Source of the DNA: Verrucomicrobiota bacterium
Lineage (GTDB): Bacteria; Verrucomicrobiota; Verrucomicrobiia; Opitutales; UBA2995
Direction: 5' to 3'
NCBI GenBank assembly: GCA_027297085.1
Contig: JAPUIL010000474.1
Location: 1-8,281, forward strand
Length of the DNA: 8,281 bases
Made by a program: the position numbers and the translations under genes. Under the pieces are notes generated by a model that had not been told where the DNA came from, did not search any database, and worked only from the letters and a program-made list of their open reading frames with translations. Below, piece after piece: positions 1-5,929 of the stretch; position 1 is the first letter of the stretch; every line of letters starts with the position of its first letter.

Positions 1-324
1 ATAGACACTAACCAGGCCTCGTTGTTGATGACCGTTCATTTCCAGCTGGTAGACATACAAACAAGCTGTGGATTCACGCTCTAGAGCTCCAGTATCCTGA
101 AGTGCCTGGAGATTTTCCTTCGCTTTCGAGTAAACCGGATCCGAATAGAGGTCAGTGCCTTCCGGTAAATCGACCTCGGCACGAACTACATGGAGGAAGC
201 TGTTGGGGTTCCCCTGAGTCAGCTTACGTGCCTCCTCCGTGTTGACCACGTCGTAAGGCAAAGAAGCCACAGAAGCGGCCTGTTCCGGATTCGGTCGTAG
301 ACCTTGGAATGCGCGAATTTTCAT
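1..324 (-). CDS. DUF1015 family protein, N-terminal part (cut by window edge)
   Basis: This is the first 108 codons of a minus-strand gene that runs off the left edge; no stop lies in the window. The translation begins MKIRAFQGLRPNPEQAA and continues with a V-A-S-L-P-Y-D-V-V-N-T-E-E-A-R block, then N-P-N-S-F-L-H-V-V-R and L-P-E-G-T-D-L-Y-S-D. These blocks are what I recognise as the conserved N-terminus of DUF1015 proteins, typically a little over 400 residues. The ATG at 322-324 fits the family start exactly. No Shine-Dalgarno sequence is visible before it. The biochemical function of the family is not established; family members are sometimes found near serine-biosynthesis genes, which cannot be tested here because the downstream side is outside the window. 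It is transcribed divergently from the histidine kinase. The family call is from memory of the conserved motif. Confidence 0.85.
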   Translation of the reverse strand, partial: MKIRAFQGLRPNPEQAASVASLPYDVVNTEEARKLTQGNPNSFLHVVRAEVDLPEGTDLYSDPVYSKAKENLQALQDTGALERESTACLYVYQLEMNGHQQRGLVSVY

Positions 325-369
325 AGCGACGCAAGGCAACAAATGAGTTCTGGCATGGCAAGTTAATTT

Positions 370-380
370 GCAGGTCCTGC
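370..380. repeat. Short palindrome GCAGGTCCTGC
   Basis: The sequence GCAGG-T-CCTGC is a perfect 5+1+5 inverted repeat, about 45 bases upstream of the DUF1015 start. A dimeric regulator could bind such a site, but a palindrome this short also occurs by chance. The assignment as an operator is inference only. Confidence 0.25.
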
Positions 381-510
381 GGCAGTATTGCTAAAACGCG
401 GATATTTCCTTGGTTACAGGGGATTTAACGAACCATTTACGTAGGATTTTCTACCAGAGATCCACCCAGTGCTACTTACTCTAGGCTCATTCTGAGGTGG
501 CGGCAAAAGT

Positions 511-520
511 CAATTAATTG
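511..520. repeat. Short palindrome CAATTAATTG
   Basis: CAATTAATTG is a perfect 10-base palindrome in an AT-rich tract followed by GTAAAAAATTT, about 100 bases upstream of the preferred kinase start. The position suits an operator or an upstream promoter element, but AT-rich palindromes are common by chance. Confidence 0.25.
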
Positions 521-619
521 TAAAAAATTTGCTACTCATTGATTCCATGGCGGTTTATGGGCGGTTATACTCAATTCTCCTGCCTTCGAGAATCTATCAC
601 CTGCCTTCCGCTCCTCCAG

Positions 620-3316
620 ATGTTTTCTAAGTCCTCCAAGCTAGATACGCATGAAGAATTGCAACGTGCCAAACAAGAGTTGGCCCTCTCGCGGCGCAGG
701 GCACAATTATTGGAGCAGCGACTTCGAAACAACCAGCAGGTATTTGTGGATTTTGAATCGATAGCCAAAGCTATAGGACATTTGATTGTCTCTAAGGATT
801 CTGAGCGGGCAGTCCGGGATACTCTGTCGCTGATTGGTGAAGGCTCTGCCCTCGATAGAATTTACATCCTCAAGAATACTCAAGGCGGCCATCAAGGTGC
901 AGTTATTAATCAGGTCCATACTTGGGTTAACAAAACCGGGAATGTGCAAGCACCGGATTTCCAGTCGCTTCCCTATGAGGTTTTTTTCCCAACCTGGATA
1001 GCCCGATTGAAAAACGGAGAACATCTTTTTGGATCTCTGGATCAGGCACCGGATATAGAACACCTGACGCTTGCAAAACAAGGTGTGGTATCCTTCCTAT
1101 GGATACCCTTGTTCTTCGATGATGAATGGTGGGGTGTAATGGGTTTTGACCAGGTGGCTCATGACCGAGTTTGGCACCCGAAGGAAATTTCAGGTTACGT
1201 TCTATTAGCCACCAGTATAATGGAGTTTATGCGGCGGCAGGACCTGGAAGAGAATCTCAGGGTTTTCCAGGAACGCTATGACATGGCTTCCCGGGCCGGA
1301 CAGGTCGGCGTCTGGGATTGGGATATCGAAAACAACCGTGTATTCTTGGATCCGAGTATCCGGAGTATGGCCGGATATCGTGGCCAGGAATTGGGCGATG
1401 ACCTTGAAAGTTGGGAAAAAGTCTTTGTTCTCGATCAGGATGTCAAGTGGGTTGAGGAGTTGAACAGGCGGATCCTCAACCATGAAAAGGATTTCGAACT
1501 GGAACATTGGATCCGGCATTCCAACGGACAATTGTTAGGAGCCTTTTCGCGAGGGAAAGCTGTCTACGATAAAACGGGAAAAGCCATCAGAATCCTGGGC
1601 ACCACCACAGACATTACTCACCTCAAGGCTATCCAAAACGATCTGCGAAGTGCTCGTGATTTAGCAGAAGAAGGAAGTCGTTCGAAGTCTGAGTTTATGG
1701 CAAAGATGAGTCACGAGATTCGAACCCCGCTCAATGGGGTTATGGGATTCGCGACCTTGTTGAAACATACCGAGCTCGATTCGGAACAGGAAGATTACCT
1801 AACCAATCTCGAAACGAGCAGCAAGTTGCTGTTGTCGATGGTAAATAACATCCTCGATTTCTCTAAGATAGAGGCGGGTAAATTGGACCTGGAACAAAAA
1901 CCTTTCGACATTCAAGGCAGTATAGAAACCATTCTTCAGGTATTCGGAGATTCTGTTGTTAAGAAAGGCTTGAAGATGGAATTTGTACCGGGCGAGGGTC
2001 TTCCCAGCTGTGTCATTACCGATCCTCTCCGTATCCAACAGGTGGTTCTGAATTTGATCGGCAATGCGGTTAAGTTTACTGAGCAGGGTAGTATTCAAAT
2101 CTCTGCTGCATGGAAGGATGAGAAAGATGGTAAGGGACGGTTACGATTGGCTGTTAAGGATTCGGGTATCGGCATTGAACCCAGTCGTTTGAAGGCGATT
2201 TTCGAACCTTTTACGCAGGCAGATTCCTCCATGACTCGTCGTTTTGGTGGTTCAGGTCTGGGGCTTACAATTTGCCAGAACATTCTACAGGCCATGGGAT
2301 CGCGTCTGGAGGTTACCAGCACGGTTGGTGAAGGAAGTGAATTTTCATTTGAAATTCTAGTTGAGGAAACAGCTCCTGAAATCGTTCAGGATAATGAATC
2401 GGTTCGTGAGACTATTACGCAAAGTTCATCATCCCGGGCAGCGGAGACCATTTTGGAGCAGCGGGCCAAAGTAAAAATTCTACTCGCGGAGGACAATGCT
2501 CTTAATCAACAGGTCATTTCGAAATTACTCAATCGGTTGGGGTACAACGCGGTGTTAGTTGAAGATGGTCAAGAGGCGGTCGATGCTTTGAATCGCTGGG
2601 ACTTCGATTTTGTTTTCATGGATTTGATGATGCCCAATCTCGATGGCATCTCCGCAACGCAAGTTATTAGGGAAACTTTGCCTCCTGCAAAGCAACCTGT
2701 GATAGTTGCACTCACTGCTAATACTTCGGAGGAGGATATCAACAATTGTATGTCGGTCGGCATGAACGATTTCCTGAGCAAACCTGTGGAGCTTGAGACG
2801 CTGGAGAGAACGCTGAATGAACATTTGGATTCTACTGATTTCGAAAGCGATAGAGAACCGGAGGAAGCAGTTTCTAACCCCATAGAATTTGATAAGATTC
2901 AGGACAAAGCGGATGAGCAAGTTGACCAATCGTTCGAGCACTTTGACCCTGACTATATGCGTAATCTGATGGGCAGCGATTCGGAGCCAGAAATTCAAGA
3001 CGAGTTTTCCATCGATGCTATAGAAATATTTTTGGAAACCACCGACGAACTCGTAGAATCTTTTGAGACCTATAGCCGGGAAGAGAAATGGAAAGATTTT
3101 GAGCGTTCTGCCCATAGTTTAAAAGGCACTGCCAAGACGGTTGGAGCCTTGATTCTTGGAAATCTGGCGCTGCAATTGGAGTTGTGGGTCAAGGACGGTC
3201 ATTCAGGTAGCCGGAAAGCCGAGATTCGCCAAGTTGCTGAGGAATACCAAGCTCTCGCAAAGGAACTGACCCGCTACCGGTCAAGTTTGGAAGAAAAGAA
3301 GCGTCGGATTTCCTGA
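620..3316 (+). CDS. Cytosolic hybrid sensor histidine kinase (GAF-PAS-HisKA-HATPase-REC-HPt)
   Basis: A complete internal phosphorelay in one protein. The open frame runs from a TTG at 539 (925 codons), but the first 27 residues look non-coding. I prefer the ATG at 620 (898 residues), which starts right before the predicted coiled coil; an ATG at 557 is also possible. No candidate has a clear ribosome site. Numbered from the TTG: coiled coil about 38-66; GAF-like domain about 68-235 (WIPLFFDDEWWGVMGF core); PAS_3-type domain about 242-365 ending GTTTDITHLK; HisKA with MSHEIRTPLNG and phospho-His 392 (codon 1712-1714); ATPase with N-box asparagines 505 and 509, DSGIG 541-545 and GGSGLGL 570-576; receiver about 645-762 with acid pair E651/D652, phospho-Asp 695, T726 and K748; HPt about 823-915 with His 859 in AHSLKGTAKTVGA. 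No membrane helix or signal peptide is visible, so it should sense a cytoplasmic cue. All phosphotransfer residues are present. No response regulator gene lies nearby, so its output partner and signal are unknown. Confidence 0.93.
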   Translation: MFSKSSKLDTHEELQRAKQELALSRRRAQLLEQRLRNNQQVFVDFESIAKAIGHLIVSKDSERAVRDTLSLIGEGSALDRIYILKNTQGGHQGAVINQVHTWVNKTGNVQAPDFQSLPYEVFFPTWIARLKNGEHLFGSLDQAPDIEHLTLAKQGVVSFLWIPLFFDDEWWGVMGFDQVAHDRVWHPKEISGYVLLATSIMEFMRRQDLEENLRVFQERYDMASRAGQVGVWDWDIENNRVFLDPSIRSMAGYRGQELGDDLESWEKVFVLDQDVKWVEELNRRILNHEKDFELEHWIRHSNGQLLGAFSRGKAVYDKTGKAIRILGTTTDITHLKAIQNDLRSARDLAEEGSRSKSEFMAKMSHEIRTPLNGVMGFATLLKHTELDSEQEDYLTNLETSSKLLLSMVNNILDFSKIEAGKLDLEQKPFDIQGSIETILQVFGDSVVKKGLKMEFVPGEGLPSCVITDPLRIQQVVLNLIGNAVKFTEQGSIQISAAWKDEKDGKGRLRLAVKDSGIGIEPSRLKAIFEPFTQADSSMTRRFGGSGLGLTICQNILQAMGSRLEVTSTVGEGSEFSFEILVEETAPEIVQDNESVRETITQSSSSRAAETILEQRAKVKILLAEDNALNQQVISKLLNRLGYNAVLVEDGQEAVDALNRWDFDFVFMDLMMPNLDGISATQVIRETLPPAKQPVIVALTANTSEEDINNCMSVGMNDFLSKPVELETLERTLNEHLDSTDFESDREPEEAVSNPIEFDKIQDKADEQVDQSFEHFDPDYMRNLMGSDSEPEIQDEFSIDAIEIFLETTDELVESFETYSREEKWKDFERSAHSLKGTAKTVGALILGNLALQLELWVKDGHSGSRKAEIRQVAEEYQALAKELTRYRSSLEEKKRRIS

Positions 3317-3439
3317 GCCTGCCCAATTGAGCAAATTCTTTGTGACCTCGACTGGGAGCATTCTTGATCTTGTTTGAGATTTCCGTCACATAGTTGATGG
3401 TTTAATAGGCTTACCGCCTTCAGTCTCAAACCGATCTTT
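3317..3439 (+). promoter_or_regulatory. Intergenic region before dgkA
   Basis: These 123 bases separate the kinase stop from dgkA and probably carry the promoter of the dgkA-ATPase pair. No terminator with a T-run follows the kinase. A TTGATC at 3364-3369 with CACATA 17 bases later is the best promoter-like pair, but it is weak. The most visible structure is the long-range inverted repeat listed separately. Confidence 0.35.
3372..3431 (+). repeat. 8-bp inverted repeat in the dgkA leader
   Basis: GTTTGAGA (3372-3379) and TCTCAAAC (3424-3431) are perfect reverse complements separated by 44 bases. The stem can be extended past a small internal loop by GATC at 3366-3369 pairing with GATC at 3433-3436, which ends three bases before the dgkA ATG. 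As RNA this would close a 44-nt loop just upstream of the start codon. No regulatory role is demonstrated and the loop is long, so it may be coincidental. Confidence 0.3.
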
Positions 3440-3820
3440 ATGGAAGATAGTACTCAATTTAGAAATACCGGAATCAAGCGCATCCTGCTGGCCGCCAAAT
3501 ATTCAATGCACGGTTTGTCAGCGGCCTTAAAGAATGAAGCTGCCTTCAGACAGGAAGCTCTGCTATCCTTGGTTCTGATTGCGGTGGCCATTTGGCTGCA
3601 ACCCGGATTTGTCGCGTTCTGTCTTTTAGTGGGTAGTTTATTTCTAGTTATGATTGTCGAGCTCCTTAACACGGGAATCGAAACTGCCATCGATTACCAG
3701 TCCATGAAAATTCATCCAATGGCGAAACTGGCTAAAGATTTTGGCAGTGCTGCTGTATTCATCAGTTTTTTAAATCTTTCATTAGTGTGGGGATTTTATT
3801 TGTGGGATCGCTTTGGGTGA
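3440..3820 (+). CDS. dgkA: Diacylglycerol kinase (DgkA type), inner membrane
   Basis: A small membrane kinase, 126 residues, close to the roughly 122 of E. coli DgkA. The family phosphorylates diacylglycerol with ATP to make phosphatidic acid, recycling lipid left by osmoregulated glucan or lipopolysaccharide modification; related members act on undecaprenol. The sequence tracks DgkA along its length: KNEAAFRQEA with the metal-binding Glu at 33; MIVELLNTGIETAIDY with E74, N77, E81 and D85; and AKDFGSAAV with K99/D100. Three membrane helices are visible at about 38-56, 58-80 and 102-122, after an amphipathic N-terminal segment, as expected for the trimeric enzyme. E81 corresponds to catalytic E76 of E. 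coli. No Shine-Dalgarno sequence precedes the ATG. The gene stops 19 bases before the ATPase homologue, so the two are probably cotranscribed. Preference for diacylglycerol over undecaprenol is not decided by what I can see. Confidence 0.95.
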   Translation: MEDSTQFRNTGIKRILLAAKYSMHGLSAALKNEAAFRQEALLSLVLIAVAIWLQPGFVAFCLLVGSLFLVMIVELLNTGIETAIDYQSMKIHPMAKLAKDFGSAAVFISFLNLSLVWGFYLWDRFG

Positions 3821-3840
3821 GTAGAATGACTCTACCCAAA
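3812..3840 (+). promoter_or_regulatory. Stem-loop joining dgkA stop and ATPase start
   Basis: An 11-bp stem forms between TTTGGGTGAGT (3812-3822) and ACTCTACCCAAA (3829-3840), with a single bulged T at 3833 and a six-base loop, AGAATG (3823-3828). The ascending arm contains the dgkA TGA stop (3818-3820). The last paired base is the A of the ATG of the next gene. No T-run follows on either strand, so it does not look like a terminator. A likely role is translational coupling: a ribosome finishing dgkA would melt the stem and free the next start. That role is inference; the pairing is seen directly. Confidence 0.55.
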
Positions 3841-5897
3841 TGGTAAAAACTGCTTCTCCCACAAAACTGATTTCTTGGGTGGACTACTCCCTGTTCCACG
3901 CAAATGACCTGAATTGGATCAAGGGAAGTATCGCCATTGGTCTCTGTATTCATGGCCTGGCATTGAGGGTATTGGTCGAATTTACTCCCCCTATTGGCCT
4001 GCTTTACGTTCTGGTCCACTGTGGGTTGGCTGTCGGAGCATTTCTCTCAATTATCCTTTTGGCTCCTCCGCTGTTTCAGGAGACCATCAAAGCATGCCGT
4101 GAGAAATCCGTTTCTATCGGCTCAGGACTGTTGTTGGGAGTCTTGCTCTTATATTTTACCTCTCTGACAGCCTCAATTCAGTATGCCCCTTGGGCATACT
4201 ATGAAGTGATTCCCACCGTTCTCACCCTGTATGCCGTTATCCGTTATTGGATGGCCCGAAAAAAACGCCAAGTATTCGAAGCCTTGCCTGTTCTCTTCGA
4301 CCGTGTGGAACGTTGTAATCGAGTTGAGCCGGATGGTTCTGTTTCGAGGATTCCACTGGTAGATTTGAAAGTGGGTGAGGCAATTAAAATATCGACTTCC
4401 CAGGTCGTGCCAGTGGATGGAGTAGTCGTAATGGGAGAGGGATATGTAACAGAGGGTTCTCTCAATGGATCCACTTTCCCGAATGTTAAACAGCCTGGCG
4501 ATCCGATCCTGGCTGGCAGTGTCTCACTGGATGGAGTTTTTACTGTTAAAACCCTTTCACCCTATGTCCCTCGGAAATTGGAGGCGATCTCTCATCCACT
4601 TTTATCCTGCGAGATGCAGAATCAAAGTGACCGTCGCACTCGAATCAGTCGAGTTGGCAGCGTAGCGCTAACTGGAATTTTGGCAAGTTTGGGTTTCGGT
4701 ATTGGCCTGTTTCATTCAGGACTCTATCCGGCGCTTATCCTGACTTCAACCATCCTAATACTTGGAGCCTCCTTGGTCTGGATTGCGGGAATTCCAGTTC
4801 ACTACTGGACCGGATTGGTACATCTTTCTAAACGCGGCTTGTTGGGGAAAAAGCCAGAGTTAATAGCGGAAATAGCTTCCATAAATCGCGCCTTCTTTGG
4901 CAAGACCGGTGTCCTTAGCCATGAGGAACCGAAGCTGGCCCAGTTTTTTGTGATGCCAGCTTTTCAGAACCGTGAAGACTGGATAAAGTCGTTGGTATAT
5001 CAAACGAGCCGTATGGTCCATCACCCGCTGGTCAATTCCCTCTCCGGTGTTGAATCGTTGATCCAGGGCGAACCCGTCGTGGAGGATCTGAAGTATAAAA
5101 TTATTCCTGGTAAACGGATAGAAGTCACGTTGACGGACGGACTTGGCCAACGCCTCAAGCTTAAGATTGGTGAACCGGATAGCGTGCTTGGAAAAATGGG
5201 TATTACCCCCTTTATCGCGATTTTGGAAGAACACGATCTTTTGATCGGTCAACGGATTTGGATCAGCCTCAATGATCGTGTCTGCGCTATTGCGCAACTC
5301 AAAGAGGCTTGGAGTGTGGCTCCTCAACCTTTCTTCTCACAATTGGCTCTCCTGGATATTCGATCTGGTATATTGACCGGTGACAAAGGATTCAACGACA
5401 CTCGTTTGGAAGGGATCAGTTGCAGGCAAGGGATGACCGCGAAGAATAAACAAAAGCGGGTCGAACAAGCCGCTCAAAGTAATGAAAAAGTGTTGATGGT
5501 TGGTGATGGATTTAATGATTTTCGTGCCATGTCCAGCGCGCATGTTTCCCTGGCTATGCGTCATGCGCCCGATGCCGTTCTTGGTTCAGCATCTGGAATC
5601 CTAAAATCGTCTCATCTGCATGCTTTGCTTTTCTGCATACCCTACTGCCGTAAAATCATGACTCTTTCTAAAAAGAACAACTGGGTGTTCTCGACCGCGA
5701 TGATTGCCGCCAGTTCCGCGGCTATTGCCGGATGGCTCAATCCCCTGGGAGCTTCCATACTTTTTCTCGCCAGTTTCGTTTTTGTGTGGGTGCAATCCTT
5801 CCTCCTGAGTAGGTCGATACTGTCGAGCGGACATCGAGATCGAGATCGTAGAATCAACTCGGAACAAGCGGTGGAGCGGTATGCCCGCAATCGGTAG
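3840..5897 (+). CDS. P1B-type (heavy-metal) P-type ATPase homologue lacking catalytic residues; probable pseudo-enzyme
   Basis: A 685-residue protein with the layout of CopA/CcoI-like P1B ATPases: four helices (about 26-48, 51-79, 91-113, 119-137), actuator domain (about 145-265), two helices (about 274-294, 297-327), P/N domains (about 335-605), two helices (about 615-660) and a basic tail (HRDRDRR). No N-terminal CxxC metal-binding domain is present. Alignment by eye gives DKTGTLT as GKTGVLS (354-360), so the phosphorylated Asp is Gly (codon 4899-4901, GGC). The actuator VDES-x-LTGES becomes VTEGSLNGST (203-212), losing the TGE glutamate. Membrane ACPCALGLATP becomes GASLVWIAGIP (309-319), losing CPC. 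WAxxYN of TM7 is WVFSTA (615-620). The N-domain GxG is GKR (424-426). TGD (513-515), GDGFND (555-560) and HHP (394-396) remain. The frame is intact over its whole length. It cannot run a normal phosphorylation cycle; a scaffold, regulatory or passive-transport role is conceivable but unknown. It lies 19 bases after dgkA. Confidence 0.88.
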   Translation: MVKTASPTKLISWVDYSLFHANDLNWIKGSIAIGLCIHGLALRVLVEFTPPIGLLYVLVHCGLAVGAFLSIILLAPPLFQETIKACREKSVSIGSGLLLGVLLLYFTSLTASIQYAPWAYYEVIPTVLTLYAVIRYWMARKKRQVFEALPVLFDRVERCNRVEPDGSVSRIPLVDLKVGEAIKISTSQVVPVDGVVVMGEGYVTEGSLNGSTFPNVKQPGDPILAGSVSLDGVFTVKTLSPYVPRKLEAISHPLLSCEMQNQSDRRTRISRVGSVALTGILASLGFGIGLFHSGLYPALILTSTILILGASLVWIAGIPVHYWTGLVHLSKRGLLGKKPELIAEIASINRAFFGKTGVLSHEEPKLAQFFVMPAFQNREDWIKSLVYQTSRMVHHPLVNSLSGVESLIQGEPVVEDLKYKIIPGKRIEVTLTDGLGQRLKLKIGEPDSVLGKMGITPFIAILEEHDLLIGQRIWISLNDRVCAIAQLKEAWSVAPQPFFSQLALLDIRSGILTGDKGFNDTRLEGISCRQGMTAKNKQKRVEQAAQSNEKVLMVGDGFNDFRAMSSAHVSLAMRHAPDAVLGSASGILKSSHLHALLFCIPYCRKIMTLSKKNNWVFSTAMIAASSAAIAGWLNPLGASILFLASFVFVWVQSFLLSRSILSSGHRDRDRRINSEQAVERYARNR

Positions 5898-5913
5898 GAT
5901 CGCTATTCCTGCC
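5893..5913 (+). terminator. Weak hairpin at the convergent gene junction
   Basis: GGTAGGA (5893-5899) pairs with TCCTGCC (5907-5913) through seven pairs, including one G-T wobble, around a seven-base loop. The arm overlaps the TAG stop of the ATPase homologue. It lies in the short gap between convergent genes, where a terminator is expected. No T-run follows, and the wobble becomes an A-C mismatch on the other strand, so at best it is a weak plus-strand terminator or a 3'-end stabilising hairpin. Confidence 0.3.
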
Positions 5914-5929
5914 CAACCCGAACTCACAT

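Larger units (their letters stand above)
325..619. promoter_or_regulatory. Divergent intergenic region
   Basis: This stretch separates the divergently read DUF1015 gene and histidine kinase and should hold the promoters of both. The part up to about 538 has no coding potential that I can see; 539-619 is open in the kinase frame but looks unlike the domain sequence that follows. I see no convincing -35/-10 pair on either strand. It holds two short perfect palindromes (370-380 and 511-520, listed separately) and an AT-rich tract at about 511-530. There is also a small inverted repeat, GTAG-6nt-CTAC, at about 440-453. No RNA gene is apparent. Confidence 0.45.

Noticed and set aside
2555..3115. 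186-codon antisense open frame inside the kinase gene
   Set aside because: It lies entirely opposite the conserved receiver and HPt coding sequence and encodes nothing recognisable; a shadow frame.
3812..3840. Intrinsic terminator between dgkA and the ATPase homologue
   Set aside because: The stem is good, but no T-run follows on either strand and the gene start is at its foot.
4860..5327. 155-codon antisense open frame inside the ATPase homologue
   Set aside because: It is opposite clearly coding sequence, with no family resemblance and no start signal.
5831..5850. Tandem CGAGAT repeat near the ATPase 3' end
   Set aside because: Only about two copies; explained by the R-D-R-D-R-R coding tail and too short to call a repeat element.
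3840..5897. Decaying pseudogene or sequencing-error explanation for the ATPase homologue
   Set aside because: The frame is open for 685 codons, no frameshift is needed to keep alignment, and several independent motifs are changed while others are kept. A recent pseudogene would more likely show stops or indels. It remains possible and is listed as a refutation test.
3840..5897. CcoI/FixI assembly ATPase of cbb3 oxidase
   Set aside because: No ccoNOPQ, ccoG or ccoS genes are adjacent, there is no N-terminal metal domain, and the catalytic residues that CcoI needs are absent.
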